DNA of 64,000 nt from Anodontia alba. Taxonomy: Eukaryota > Mollusca > Bivalvia > Lucinida > Lucinidae. Every line of letters begins with the position of its first letter. Position 1 is the first letter of the stretch. The notes under the pieces are model-generated. The model did no database searches and was not told the DNA's origin. It worked only from the letters and a program-made list of their open reading frames with translations. Positions 1 to 11,638 of this stretch are shown one piece after another. The DNA lies in the NCBI GenBank assembly GCA_964016985.1, contig OZ024836.1, forward strand, positions 38,374,803-38,438,802. Direction: 5' to 3'. Position numbers and translations under genes: made by a program.

Positions 1-180
1 ATTTGTATCACCTTCAGATCTTATCAACACAGCAGGATAATAAAGATTTCGATTACAGTGACTCCTGTGGTGTTATTTCTCTCTATAATAGTGTTTCCTT
101 GTTAGACTAATGTCTGCTTAGTTTCATTATTTCTCATATAAATCTTGATGCGTTCAGGACTCCCAAGTTAGAAATGAGCT

Positions 181-420
181 GCAACGTGAGAAATAGTACC
201 TTTCAACATGTGCTTCCAAGGCTGACTCAAATAAGCCTGCGCATCCGTGCAATCTGATCAGAGTCTCCGTTGTCCGCATGAAGAAACTAAGCATTCTTGG
301 CTATCCAAAATGCACCCAGTAAACATTCCGATCACACTGCGCAAATAGGCAGGCTGATCCGAATCGTCTCCGTGCGCAAATGTCCGCAGCTACCTTTACT
401 GAGATTGCGGCTTAAATAAG
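181..420. repeat. Family L palindromic repeat
   Basis: Two degenerate blocks built on GCCTGCGCATCCG and its complement flank a spacer containing TTGGCTATCCAAAATG. The same block and spacer recur near 34.9, 38.2 and 55.7 kb. No coding content. Confidence 0.6.
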
Positions 421-1084
421 CTTTCATCTTAACTGTTAAACGCAAGATTAAATAGTGACATAATCACACCCAATTCTTTTAATATCCGGTTTCTATATTC
501 ATTCATATTTATTGATCTGAGTATTGGATAGCATGATGATCTTCGCATGAAGATAAAACACCTATTCAATTTATTCTCGCACATGCCAAGACGTTTCGAC
601 ATGAAACTAGCGAAAAACACAGGTATATCGAGATCGAGTACAGCAAATTAACTTTGTAGCTCAACGCTTTAAGCTCATGCTATTTCATGCCATTGAACTG
701 GCCAAGTCATACTGAATCTGTTATTTTTAGAACTTGTATTTAAGCCAGCACATGAGAAAAGCGTACTTACGACATAGGCAAGCCTGCGCATAAGCACAGC
801 ATTTACTTTTCGCAGACGTGTAGTAGAGACATTGAGAAAGCTTCAAGCACAAAACACATGTCTGTAGCCCAAATAGGGAACAGTTAATGCACAATTGAAG
901 TTCCACAAACCAGAATAATATAAGGCCATATTTTTTGCGTGCCGACTCATTTTTTTCCTTTATTTTCAACGGAATAATCAATAATCTAGGTAGTGCATAC
1001 GATCAAAACAGTCGAAAATGCATTTCAATGTAATTTGTAAACCGTTGATATTTTTTCCTGAAGCCAATTTGTCTGATACTGAAG
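421..1084. other. Unannotated AT-rich stretch
   Basis: No gene seen. A short family L fragment (AAGCCTGCGCATAAG) lies near 779-796. Open frames here show no recognisable motif. Confidence 0.5.
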
Positions 1085-1088
1085 ATCA

Positions 1089-1331
1089 AATACATTTGCT
1101 ATAGCATCTTGTCACGTCAGTGACGTTAACAGCCGTAATAAACTTTTAACTGCTAAAATATTAAAACACGCTTATCTGAATCATAAACTTCGTGCAACTT
1201 TATCTTTACATTTGCGTAAGGATTATGAGTCATTTTCTAAATATTACGTTGGCTTGAGACAATTTCTTCAACAGGGTCTATCGGAACCCAAGTTTTATAA
1301 CAAACAGTACAAAAGGAGAGCTGTTGGTTAA
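1089..1331 (+). pseudogene. RT-K reverse transcriptase, C-terminal fragment
   Basis: One frame stays open for about 80 codons and carries landmarks of the RT-K C-terminal region: SDVNSRNKLLTAK, then LRQFLQQGLSEPKFYN, ending at a TAA. The order matches the longer copy at 43.8-45.2 kb, where the LLQQ.ISEPEF motif also occurs. Both the catalytic core and the 3' region are missing on this strand, so it is a dead fragment. The landmarks are read directly; their assignment to one element family rests on comparison with the other copies in this window. Confidence 0.7.
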
Positions 1332-1399
1332 TCTGACACAAGTCCAACTAATATTACAATAAATATCCGATCTGCATAGGGACGCCCTAACTCATTAGT

Positions 1400-1730
1400 A
1401 GATCAAAAAACAAAATAATATATAAAAGTTTGTTACCACCATTCCCAAACAAAAAAATGAAAAACGAGCCCAAAGTAGAGTAAAAGAAAACAACTAGTGA
1501 AACCATGACGACCAAGAACAAAATATAAGTAAAGACACCCAGGTCATGGCACAGTCAGGAAGCAGAGCCCTCCCGAGGCAACAAAGAAAAGAGAGCTGAG
1601 GAACGAAAAATCACACCACAGGTGCCACATATGAAATCATAGACGCACAAACAAAGATCAACTGCAACAGAGAAACCGCCTTGGAACGGTCAACACGAAA
1701 CCTATGGGGGTGGGTGATGTGGGAAATTTA
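1400..1730 (-). repeat. RT-K 3' region, degraded antisense copy
   Basis: Contains ACCGCCTTGGAACGGTCA, close to ACCGCCTTAGAACGGTCA in the copy near 31.79 kb. Lies downstream, on the minus strand, of the C-terminal fragment at 1,930-2,205, so the two are probably one interrupted copy. Confidence 0.45.
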
Positions 1731-1847
1731 AACTAGTTTTCCTAGTTTCGCGCGACACATCGCCCTTAAATCTGATGCAGTTCCAAAATACAAGTATATG
1801 TCCGGTCCACAAAGGGGTCCTCTACCTCATCTGTGTAACGTTACAGT

Positions 1848-1848
<1 letters not shown>

Positions 1849-1914
<66 letters not shown>
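1849..1914. repeat. AC dinucleotide microsatellite
   Basis: About 33 uninterrupted AC units. Confidence 0.98.
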
Positions 1915-1916
<2 letters not shown>

Positions 1917-1929
1917 TGAAGAAACAAAG

Positions 1930-2205
1930 CGAAAGGGTCAATGGCGATCTGAAGCCAAAACACAAGAAAACCACAAATACGACCACGATGAGCCCGACCA
2001 CAGATACTGACGGTCAGGCACCGACCATCTGAAACAGATTGAGAAGAGAGCCATCATTAGCCTGAGAACCGTCCCACCGTCGTGAAATTAAAGAGGGAAG
2101 CAAAGCTAACATCCATAATTGGGTTTACAGCCATGCATGCAGTTACCCGCAGAATATTCATGTTGCAATTTATTTTTTTGAAGTCAGTGACGATCTTTTT
2201 AAATT
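1930..2205 (-). pseudogene. RT-K C-terminal end plus start of 3' region
   Basis: The minus strand reads VTACMAVNPIMDVSFASL, then LFNFTTVGRFSG and a stop. This matches TACLLNSSTVDGYA-LFNCTTTGRA at 45.1 kb and RPTACMLVNPIMLDSFASLS at 53.0 kb. Sequence after the stop (lower coordinates) matches 47,395-47,480. No upstream RT domain remains. Confidence 0.65.
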
Positions 2206-2750
2206 ATATGGATCATTTTTCTGCCAACATTCTTTCTAAAATTCAGGTTCAGAGAGGTCTCCTTGCAGCAGTGGTTTCAAACCAACATTATGTTTGGACA
2301 CTAATTCAGACTGACGGCGATAAAATTTAGAAACGTTTTACGCAGTTTATGATAATGGCACTCTTGATAAAGAAGCTCAAACATTTTGCATGATTTAATA
2401 CGGATTTGGTTACAACGTAAGAAATGAAAATCTAAAAGGTTGTCATTTATGGTCATTTTTCAATATAATCTATACATTTTTGGGATCCATTTTTGAGCCG
2501 TGTTATATCCAAAACCATGTTATAACGGATCGTGTAATAAAGAGGTTGTAGTGTATTAGCAAATAGCCACTTAAAATGCAAGCACTACTGTATAAGTTTA
2601 TACGAAGAAATGCATCGATTCGAATGCAATGTTTAGAGTTGTACTTCACCGATAAAGTCTAGGACCCTTATGCGGACCGAACATATATTTGTAATTTGTA
2701 GCTGAATCAGAATTAAGTGCGAGGTATCACGCAATTAAAACTTGTTTAAG
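2206..2750. other. Unannotated AT-rich stretch
   Basis: No gene seen. TTATAACGGATCGTG near 2,520 may be a decayed transposon end. No second end was found. Confidence 0.4.
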
Positions 2751-2965
2751 CCCCCCCCCCACACACACACACACACACTTCCCCACCCCCATGGGTTTTC
2801 CAATTGATCGTTCTAATGCGGTTCCTCTGTTACAGTTCTTCTTTGTGCGTCTTTGGTTTCATATGTAAGGCTGGCTTTTCATTATTTGTTCCCAATCTCT
2901 TCTTCATTTGGTGCCTTGGGAAGGCTGTACTTCGCAATTGTTGCATTTCCTGGATATCTTTAGTA
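2751..2965 (+). repeat. C/AC low-complexity tract plus RT-K 3' relic
   Basis: A C-run and AC-run (2,751-2,778) precede sequence resembling the 3' part of RT-K: GGTGCCTTGGGAAGGCTG and CATTTCCTGGATATC. Similar relics lie at 43.2 and 53.05 kb. Confidence 0.45.
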
Positions 2966-3344
2966 TTACTTCTATACAGGATATACAAAATTATACAAGT
3001 GTAAGTTTACAAATATATCATATTCCGGTGAGAAAGACGGTCACTATCAGTGTTTATAGGTGATCGATATGTCATTATATAAATTTCTCATAGCACTGAC
3101 AGCCAGCTATTGTACATCTGGTATATGCATAATCGCTGGCAGCTGAACATTAACAATTATACAATGTATTCAAAACATTGACAGTGTTTTCACTATAGCC
3201 TTTGAAAATTGGATACTATGCTGTACAGCCTCATAAATCTCCCTTGGCACAGGTCCTCATAAAGTTTTCTTTTTCAGTTTCCTAATCTTTATTGAACTGA
3301 ACATCCATTTAATTTGCAATCAGGCTATAATGGCAGAGACAAGC
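2966..3344. other. Nothing recognised
   Basis: AT-rich, no coding or repeat signature that I could match elsewhere in the window. Confidence 0.4.
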
Positions 3345-3516
3345 AGAAACAAACCAAGATAGACCCTGCCTTTGAAACAGTGTAGATCCAGATCAGTTGG
3401 CTTCTTCACTGTTTCCCATTAAGTATGTGAATTTATAGCAACAATCAGGATCAAGTAATCTGATTGGCTGAAAATTTGAAGTGGGTGTGGTCTTAATTTA
3501 TTCAGAATGACAAGGG
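3345..3516. mobile_element. M1 TTAA-flanked MITE, partial
   Basis: Carries the GTGTAGATCCAGATCAG core half, then AAGTATGTGAATTTATA, CTGATTGGCTGAAAATT and the right end CAGAATGACAAGGG followed by TTAA. Same order as the complete copy at 53,694-53,897. The left end is degraded. Confidence 0.65.
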
Positions 3517-3637
3517 TTAAATGAGCCAGACAAACAAGAGATATTTGTCTTATTTTAAAGCGAAATGCAAGCCCAAATGCAAGGTTTGTAAGAATCCATC
3601 TGAGATAAAAGATCTTGACAAATGATGGATTCTGATG

Positions 3638-3965
3638 CAAATTTGATCAAATCGGATATAAACTAAGGAAAGGAACTAAATAAGCTCTTATGCTTTCGTT
3701 CTAATCCTATTGTTGTACTTTTGTATGTGTTGTATATGTAAACATTTCGGAAATAAATATGTTTAAACCAAACTAAGGAAGTTAAAGATATTTAAAACTT
3801 CAAAATCATCATCAATGGTGCTACCTTTTTATGAGGTTCTAAAAATTCAAAATTTGATCAAAATCGGATAAAAACTAAGGAAATTAAAGATATTTAAAAC
3901 TTCAAAACCATCATCAATGGTGCTGCCATCTTATGAGGTTCTGAAATTTCAAAATATTAAATAAA
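3638..3965. repeat. Tandem repeat, ~103-bp unit
   Basis: AAACTAAGG followed by TTAAAGATATTTAAAACTTC starts at 3,769 and again at 3,872. A partial unit (TTTGATCAAATCGGATA) lies at 3,641, separated from the others by ~95 bp of unrelated sequence. Confidence 0.75.
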
Positions 3966-4085
3966 ATCTTCTTTCTAACAAATATTTATGTGGTTTTCAA
4001 GCATAATTCATAACTGCCTAAAGAAACTATATATACAAATACAGAGGATGAATATTGTTTCAAATCTTATTAGAGTTTTGCATAT

Positions 4086-4136
4086 ATAACCCTTGTCCTG
4101 CTGAACCCAATTATACCCTGCCTTTGCAAACAGATA
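4086..4136. mobile_element. M1 left end, truncated
   Basis: AACCCTTGTCCTGCTGAACCC then CCTGCCTTTGCAAACAG. This matches the end next to the palindrome of M1. The rest is absent. Confidence 0.55.
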
Positions 4137-4629
4137 AAGGTGTTACTAGTATGTACTAAATAAGTTTGTAATAGTTTTAGAATAACAAAAATCTTCTTAA
4201 ATTTTAGGATGCTGGTGACAAAATAAGCAGATTGTTTTGTTATTTTTACCAGAAAATAGGACGACATTTCATGAGAATCATCTCCTAAGGGGACAATTCG
4301 ATTCAAGTGAGATTTTCAGTTCCATTGTCTGGACAAACAAACACGAATCTATGTAATATAATTCATATTGACTATATTTAGTGTCTAAAGAGCTAGATGC
4401 AGCGACATATTTCACTTCAAACGCTTGATCGTTGCCATCCAGTACATCACTCACCCAACAGTTACAATCTCTGATTCATGATCTTTACAAATAATTAATT
4501 TTACGCCAGATATTTACCAGAATATGATAATGGTGTACAAAGAAATAAATAATAGGAGGGTTCAGAGTATTTCCTGTAGCTGTGATAGTGCCCTAGCCAA
4601 CTGTACCCTACGGTAACCAACGGTTGCCA
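4137..4629. other. Mostly unannotated; D-family relic
   Basis: 4,235-4,305 resembles the D palindrome (CCAGAAAATAGG, CATTTCATGAGAATC). Nothing else recognised. Confidence 0.4.
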
Positions 4630-4633
4630 TTAA

Positions 4634-4820
4634 CCCTTTCACACCTGAGTGTCTGAATTCGGCTCTTCCATCCTTGAATTTGGACATGTCCATTGAGGGG
4701 TTTAGGCTAAAGTCAAAAAATGAATGGCAAATAGTGTAGATCCTGATGAGACGGCTCGTTCTCGTCTGGATCTAGTCTGTTTGCATAGGCATTTGTGTTT
4801 GTCTACAGGATTGAAAAAGT
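4634..4820. mobile_element. M2 TTAA-flanked MITE, degraded right end
   Basis: TTAA (4,630-4,633) then CCCTTTCACACCTGAGTGTC, GGCTCTTCCATCC, and the core GTAGATCCTGATGAGACGGC with its complement. The layout matches the copy at 9,893-10,160. The right end is eroded to GGATTGAAAAAGTTGA. Confidence 0.7.
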
Positions 4821-4998
4821 TGATAGCTCTATATTTGTAATTTTAGACTGTCAGTCCTACCGGCACTCTACAGGTCAGGTAGCTTCGGTAGGCTTACGAC
4901 GACTTCTTTTCAAAATGGCTTCCAACATACGCAAGCGAAATCATTTGGTAGATTCATATATTCAGTGCTGTTGACATTCATAAACTGAACAAATTACA

Positions 4999-5337
4999 CT
5001 AAAATAAATGCTGTACAAATGTAGAAAAATAAAACAATGAAATTTTAGCCTTTAATGGATGCCAGGATGGGGATTTAGAAACGCGCATATATCGGTAACC
5101 GAAGCTAGCGAAACCGTTCATATTTCCAGGTGCATTATCGACGAAATTAGTAGTCACTGGTTGCAAGGGGCACCCGCCGGTATCTATTGAGGCAGCCGAT
5201 AAATGATTTCTAAACAAATACACAGCGCTGCTATTAGAATGCACAAATATATGCCTTGAATGACGCCATATAATGCAAGTCAATAGAACCAGTTTGAATA
5301 TTACCTGGATGCTAGTCCTTACTGATGACGCTTGCAT
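4999..5337 (-). CDS. Hypothetical 112-residue open frame
   Basis: I do not recognise this protein. The frame begins MQASSVRTSIQVIFKLVLL, with a hydrophobic stretch at about residues 11-23 followed by basic WRHSRH. That would suit a single-pass type II membrane protein. The later part is more polar (DTGGCPLQPVTTNFVDNAPG). It overlaps none of the repeats found here and is longer than most chance frames in this AT-rich DNA. Against it: no matching sequence elsewhere in the window, no promoter seen, and an ordinary start context. It could be an exon or chance. Confidence 0.22.
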   Translation of the reverse strand: MQASSVRTSIQVIFKLVLLTCIIWRHSRHIFVHSNSSAVYLFRNHLSAASIDTGGCPLQPVTTNFVDNAPGNMNGFASFGYRYMRVSKSPSWHPLKAKISLFYFSTFVQHLF

Positions 5338-6014
5338 GTATTTGGTTACCTAGGTAATGTTGCTATTTTGGAGCTAAAATTTACAAAGGTAAAATAACTT
5401 TCATCCAAAGAAAGAAGACGTACATTTTTTGTGTTCATTTCCACTCTTATATAACTTTCTATTTAATTTTAGACTTCAAAACCATCACGGTTTTCTAATG
5501 TACATGAATCTATGTATTCACATTTTCATTCACTATATCGACCGCGCAATGCGAAAACGTGTCTCCGGGCATCCGCACAGTCTAATCAGGGCATTCGAAG
5601 TCCGCTAACAGAATGAGAAGGTAAGAATGGAGAGCAAAGGCCCGAATGAACTTTTTTGCATGCACAGAATGATTGAATCCACGCATGGTACGCATATTCG
5701 AAGGCACTTTTAAGCACGACGCGACCCATATAGAGGTTACATGTATTAACCAAGGTTCATAACCTGAACCTAAAGTTTATGATACAATTTTCAACATACT
5801 ATCTATACATGTAGTGCTATTTTAAAGAATAATTACATCGGTATTGACAGTTAACAGGTGTTCAAGCTGAGTACAACGTAGCCAAACTTACAGATCTGCT
5901 ATTTTAGTGAAAGTACCATCATAGTATGTTGATCAAGGTATTGGAACATACGGTAAAAACCAGCTGCTAATTTAGCCGCGGCAAAGCAGTTTCTTAAAGA
6001 ATGCCTGTGCCTCC
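5338..6014. other. Mostly unannotated; one family L fragment
   Basis: 5,550-5,720 holds degenerate family L sequence (GGGCATCCGCACAGTCTAATCAGG). No gene seen in the rest. Confidence 0.45.
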
Positions 6015-6195
6015 ATCAAAGACTCGGACTAGTATGCGCATCCACTCAGGTAGATCAAATGTTTCGCTGTCCGTCTAAAGACGCTTTGGATCTTTCGTTA
6101 CCCATAGCATGCTGTGCGAAGACTCTGATTAGTCTGCGCGGATGCGATCTGACTTTTCGCTGGGCGCACATGCAATCATGCAGAAATGCTGTACT
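6015..6195. repeat. Family L palindromic repeat
   Basis: GTATGCGCATCCACTCAG and GATTAGTCTGCGCGGATGCG half-units facing each other. Confidence 0.5.
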
Positions 6196-7737
6196 TAGTG
6201 CTATTATTATTACTATTATTTTGTTTGATCGCTATAAAGTATTTTGGGAGCTTAATTCAATAGTTTAAAGCGAAGAATCAAAAGTCTGTAATTTTGTTGG
6301 ATCAGAGGAGAAAAATTGTATTTACTTTTTCTCGTACAAAAGGCTAATTAATTGAATACATCACTTCGTTAGTATAAACTCATACGAATATTAGACAAGT
6401 ACTGATAGATACCGATCATGTGTTGCTAAACCGGTACATGTTTTGCTTTTCAAGGTGAACTATAACACCTCTTCAAAGTAGGTCATTCCGACCAGAAAGT
6501 ATTTCCTCATTTTCAAAAGGCAAATGGGATATTCTTTAAGGATAAAATGTGCTCCCAGTAAACTATTTTCTTTAAGAATATTCTCCTTTGAGAAGTGGGT
6601 ACTTAAAGTGTGGCTGCTCTTTGCGAAGGGATTCGTGATGAAGGGAAGCAAATGTTTTCATTTTATTATTATAAATGTTATTTTTGTTATCAGTATTATT
6701 ATTTATTTTTCTGTTGGAGTGATTCGTTTTTGAAAACAGAGGCAGGGGTTTTAATGTTTACCCTAATAAAAAGCAATCAGATATATAGACCCGTGAAAAC
6801 AATGTAGACGGACATATGACGACTCATCGTTTGAAGGTGTACACTGTTTTTCACTCATACAGCAGATTTTGGAACTAACATGGAGTTGTTTCAGTTTTCG
6901 GACAAAAGTGCTGAGATATTTGTGTGTCCGAATTCTTGGGGTACATGTAAATGCGATATTTGGATCTCTTTGCAAACTGTCTGTATCCTGTCTTAATATA
7001 TTTCAGCCGCGTCGCGAAAAAATGCCCTTCAGACTTTCCGTTGAATCAATCTTTCAATAGGTATGTCCGGCCTCTTAGCAAGGCCACATGTCTAGTTCCC
7101 CTTGGCCTTCTTCTGACGTCAGTGAACAGCATAGGTTCTGGCGAGACTGCGCAGATGCGCGGGCTCGCCTGAACCTTTGTTTACCATTGATTCAGCTCAG
7201 TTGTTTGAAATGACATGAAGGTTGTATGAGTTAACGTAAACATACGTAATATTCGGTCAGCTTACATTTAACACCGCATATGTAGAGGAAAGTTATCCAA
7301 ATGCAACTGAATCCAGGTAATATGTCAAAAAAAAAAAAAAAAATTGCTACTATCTGGCTACTTGTGCAGATCCTGATCAAAGTCTTCCGGTTAGGCACAG
7401 TGTGATCTGATCAACAGGTTTTGCTCAGACATGTCTGCCCAACGTTTAATCATAAATTCGTAACTTTTGACAGTTAAACAAGTCAGTGTGTGCCAAATAT
7501 TTTCTTTCTAATCCATTTATTATGTTAACAAAAAGAGCAATTTTCGACAAGCTGTCTATTTTTTATCGCAGAAGAACTAAACGGTGTCTCAAGGATATCC
7601 TTTTTTTTTTTATTTTTTATTTTTTTTTTTTTCACAGACGAGCTAAATGCTGCGTCAAGGACATAGATGCAGACGCTGGGGCAATCTGTCTTGGGACTAA
7701 ATTGTTCATTAATTTTAATAGGCAGCGAGAGCAATAT
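6196..7737. other. Unannotated stretch with repeat relics
   Basis: Holds a family F relic (6,465-6,650), half of an L2 palindrome (GGCGAGACTGCGCAGATGCG, 7,140-7,175), a poly-A run (7,327-7,343), an L relic (7,360-7,445) and T-rich tracts near 7,600-7,633. No gene seen. Confidence 0.45.
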
Positions 7738-7870
7738 TTAAGAAATATTTTTCTCTACTGTGAATTATAGCGAGTAACGCATGGTGTTGGCGGGCAGAAG
7801 CGAGGAATTAATATTCGCATCTGCCCGACAACACCATGCATTAGTCGCAATAATTCACAGTAGGGAAAAA
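7738..7870. repeat. Imperfect long inverted repeat
   Basis: ATTTTTCTCTACTGTGAATTAT on the left mirrors AATAATTCACAGTAGGGAAAAATT on the right. The inner arm GCATGGTGTTG...CGGGCAG mirrors CTGCCCG.CAACACCATGC. Probably a foldback MITE. Confidence 0.8.
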
Positions 7871-8520
7871 TTATTTCGATTCAAACATAATACAGAAAGG
7901 AAAATCGACTTTGTTGTAATTGTTTCTAAAGAACTCTTTTACAGCGGACGTCGCGAGAAGTAAATGTTTACATTAGACGTCATCAAACGCGCCCCTTTGT
8001 TCGCACTACGTTGACGACGTGAATTATTGTAGTTTGATCCTGGTAATATTTTTATTAAGCTCAATGGGAAAATGTTAACGTCATATTAGAATGATCAATT
8101 AAGTAATTGTAATGGTAGAATAATATAAAGGCGAAAAAAGCTAATATATACATGTAACGCACATATCTTAAAGACACGGTAGTCAGATGTTTACGTCATG
8201 TATAGATGAAACAGCAGCATTACAATAGAAAATATCAAGATACATCCATTCGGCCTAGTTGTAAGAGAAATACATTTTTTTTACTTTAAAATACAGTTTG
8301 TCCAATTAAAATAGCAAAGTGACATGTCTAAACTGCGCATATGCAACTAGCATTATGTAGTTGGCATGTATTGTTTACAATGTATTCGGATACTGTTAAC
8401 AACTTGCCATGCCTGTCGAATAAATTGAACGTCCGCTTGCTTATGAGCAAATATTATCCCTTAAGAGGAGATCCCTTTTCAAAACGGCTTTTATGTCCAG
8501 GAAAAAAAAAGACAGGAAAT
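7871..8520. other. Nothing recognised
   Basis: AT-rich, no gene or repeat identified. Confidence 0.4.
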
Positions 8521-8530
8521 CACAAAAGTT

Positions 8531-8599
8531 GTCTCCCTTGTAAAGAACGGCGGAAAATTTAAGATGTGTAGATTTTCCGCCATTCTTTACAAGGGAGAC
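8531..8599. repeat. Inverted repeat, 28-bp arms
   Basis: GTCTCCCTTGTAAAGAACGG continues to a 28-bp arm mirrored at 8,572-8,599 with one mismatch; the loop is 13 bp. Half-copies occur at 40.1 and 55.57 kb. Confidence 0.85.
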
Positions 8600-8754
8600 G
8601 GCAATTGAATTAAGTCTCATTAAAATGTCACTGTACGAACACATGAAACAAGTGCTGAAACTGGCTTTCCAATTTATTTACATAACGCACTGAATAACGA
8701 TATGAACGGTAATTATACACCCGCCATCTCTGGATGCATGAAAAGTTGTTTTAG

Positions 8755-9082
8755 ATAAGGGTAGTTTGAGCCACTGAGAGTTTACATGTATCATAGTGAC
8801 AGGTCAGGAGACAAATAGGGATAACTTAGGGATGTCTTTTCAATCTTTTATAAAATAATGGTAGATTGGGGTCACTCATTAAAATCGTCTCAATGAGACG
8901 ATTCAAAAGAGTACACTCAGCATACATTTTCAAAATAAAATAAGAACACTTAAAATATCCATAAATACTTGTTTTCTTGAGCTATCGGAAGAATTTACTT
9001 ACGATTCCGAGCCAAAACGTGTTCGAATCAGCCAAGGTAAATGAGCCAACCGTATTCGAGTCACTCTTGAAGTTAAACTGTC
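8755..9082. mobile_element. Family T MITE, degenerate
   Basis: Follows the T layout: TTTGAGCCACTGAGAGTTTA, GACAGGTCAGGAGACAAATA, a palindromic centre AATCGTCTCAATGAGACGATT, CTTGTTTTCTTGAGCTATCG, and a right end resembling CTTGAAGTTAAACTG. The outer TIRs are eroded. Confidence 0.65.
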
Positions 9083-9840
9083 TCACAATTTAGACCACTA
9101 ATATTGCATTTAAGCGGTGGCCCCTGGCGGGGTATACGTGGCCTCCTGGTCACTTGCTCTGGTAATTTCTATATTCGGACCTACACATTAATTTCTTAAT
9201 CTGAAGAGAGATGGGAAACGATAAATTACAGCATAAAAAATAAATGAATCAGCAAACTTAGTAGACTTTCTGCGTATGTTTTCGATAAAACGATCAGTCT
9301 GGTAAAATTTATTTAGCAAGTAAAAACACGATAAGAAAGCCAGTGATATTTGTGGTATATTTTGAAGTGATTGGTAAGGAATCGCTAAAAAGTGAAGAGG
9401 CCAAGTAATGAGAATACATAATTTATAACACGTGCAATTATAAAAGTTGAAGGTCAACTTATACAGCTGCGGAGTTGAGCAGGTGCATTTTAATTAGGCG
9501 CGCACTACTGTCAGATAGCAAAATTCATGATCAAACTTGGTGGTTGTGCGAGGTGACGTGAACCTTTACTTTTCGCATTTGGCATTACACAGTTTTGTTT
9601 ATTTAATCCATTTGTTTTGGAGTGTATTGGAATAGAGCGTCTTACTTAAGAAAATTAAATGTCTCGTAATGGGTAATTCACAGGAAAGGTGTAACCACAA
9701 ACAAACATTTACTGTAGAACAAAGGGATATAATAACTTCTGGTTGGAGCATTTTAAGACGCCATGTAGGAGAGATCGGAGTGGCGACATTTGTGGGGTAA
9801 GCTAAATTGCAGCTCCAGATAAAAGGAGATAGCCACAGAT
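9083..9840. other. Nothing recognised
   Basis: No gene or matched repeat. Confidence 0.4.
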
Positions 9841-10235
9841 TTTTTTTTTATTTTATTTTACCATGAAAACATTAGTTGTGGGTACTAATTAACCCTTTTA
9901 TCCCTGAATTTCTCAAATGGGGCTCTTCCAGCTTTGTACTTGGACACACCCACTTTTGCAAATAGGGACTTCCGTAAAAAGAACAACAACAACAACAGTT
10001 ATAATAATAATAATAATAATAAACAAAAAAAAAAAAAAAAAAAAAACAACAGAACGGCACACAATGTAGATCCAGATGAGACGGCTCGAAATCGAGCCGT
10101 CTCATCTGGATCTACATCGTTTGCTTATGTTCCTGTTTTTGGTCTGCAAGGATGAAAGGGTTAAAGCCGCCTTGCTGAGGCGGTTCTAATGATGATTGAA
10201 ATTTGTTTTCGTGGAGAAATAAGAAAGAAATATCA
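9841..10235. repeat. GAGGCG palindromic module split by an M2 insertion
   Basis: Left part ends CATTAGTTGTGGGTACTAA and right part begins GCCGCCTTGCTGAGGCGG, TTCTAATGATG, then TTGTTTTCGTGG. Together they form the module seen intact at 11,470-11,580. The M2 element with its TTAA lies exactly between. Confidence 0.7.
9893..10160. mobile_element. M2 TTAA-flanked MITE, complete
   Basis: TTAA at 9,889-9,892 and 10,161-10,164. Ends are CCCTTTTATCCCTGAA and GCAAGGATGAAAGGG. The core palindrome GTAGATCCAGATGAGACGGC mirrors itself around CGAAATCG. An internal AAC/AAT/A-run lies at 9,983-10,046. TTAA duplication with CCC ends is typical of piggyBac-type elements; no transposase is encoded. Confidence 0.85.
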
Positions 10236-11178
10236 CATTATCTGGAGCTATGTCTTTATTTCGTTTTGTTAATATTTACACACCAGAATGTATTAAAAAC
10301 GAATTGCGCTGACTGGCACTTCAAATAACATTTGCCGGTGTAATCCTCATTCGACAAAATGTATAGTCTTTAAATAATTACATAGTTACATGAAGAAAGG
10401 TTTTTTTTTTTTGTTTTATCGCAAACACTTTTGGGCACTCATTAGGAGCTTCTCCGCCACGCCAGGCGAATCGAAAAAGTGTCCACAACGCATGCTTTTG
10501 TGAAGAGATATAGCACTAATGGTTTTTTTTTTTTAACTTTGAAATTCCCTTTTATCTAGAACTATATATGCTATGGCATTTTGAGCACTTAATATAGGAA
10601 GTGATGAACACATTGTTATTGAGTAACAAGATTAATTAATGAGATAGATTAAGTAATAAGATCGATTTATAAAATACGAGTTGATTTTTACTTATTAAGT
10701 AACAAGTTAAATTTTCCGTACGAATGGTTACAAGAAGTAACAAAACGCTTTAAAAAAGGTATTTGAAATACCTAAATTCTGAATATGCGCGTACTAAGTT
10801 TAACAATGCATAGTGATCATTCGTTACAACGACAGAATTTGCTCCTAAAGATGCTACCATTAAAATGAATTTGCTATTGTAAAGAATCTTAAACAAACAG
10901 AATGATATATAAGAAAGGCATCGTTTTATTTGTATTGCATCATAATATACGTTTTGTATATTTGTTAGAATCGCCTCAAATGTTTCTTGATGTATTAGGT
11001 ACAATGTTCTTCCATAATTTCTGATTAATGTCACCTCTTCATCGAAGATGTTGTGGCAGTCAAATTATTATTACATATATAACAAATTTTATCATTGTAT
11101 CGAGTGTCGGTACATTTGTATAGCAAAAGCTGGCTCATAGCATTGGATAAGATGTTGCTTTTGTTTTGTTTGCCTTTA
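10236..11178. other. Unannotated AT-rich stretch
   Basis: T-runs at 10,401 and 10,523. AGTAACAAG-like words repeat loosely between 10,620 and 10,740. No gene seen. Confidence 0.4.
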
Positions 11179-11445
11179 CATTATGAAAACATGCCTATTC
11201 AAGTGTACTGAAAATTTTATCACCAAAAAATGTAAAAAAATTCTGATATTTTTCATATTTCTGCTCAAAACATAGATTGTGGGTACTCGTTAGAACCGCC
11301 TCGATGAGGCGGTTCTAACGAATACCCATAATCTATGTTTTAAGCAGGAATAAGAAAAATCATGTATACCCCTGTAAACCCCAGTTTTACTATATAAAAA
11401 TGGGGTTTAAGGGGGTCAAAATTATATAGGCGTGTTTTCGTGATG
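11179..11445 (+). mobile_element. Family A triple-hairpin MITE, copy 1
   Basis: Ends CATTATGAAAACATGCCTAT and ATAGGCGTGTTTTCGTGATG. Inside are an AAAATTT-rich hairpin, the central palindrome GGTACTCGTTAGAACCGCC with its mirror, and a hairpin of AAACCCC-TTTTA pairing with TAAAA-GGGGTTT. No coding capacity. Confidence 0.88.
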
Positions 11446-11469
11446 TCTAATCGAAAAGTACTGATTTGT

Positions 11470-11580
11470 ATTCTTATTTCTGCACGAAAACATATGTTGT
11501 GGGAACTCATTAGAAGCGCCTCAACGAGGCGCTTCTCATGACTACCCACAACATGTGTTTTCATGAAGAAACAAGAAAAA
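11470..11580. repeat. GAGGCG palindromic module, free-standing
   Basis: Mirror arms AACATATGTTGTGGGAACTC and ATTAGAAGCGCCTCAACGAG with complements out to TGTTTTCATGAAGAAACAAG. Related to the family A centre, but without the family A arms. Confidence 0.75.
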
Positions 11581-11638
11581 GCATATTTACCTGATAGACC
11601 TATGTTGAATGTATTCAGGATACTCGTATGTTACAGAA

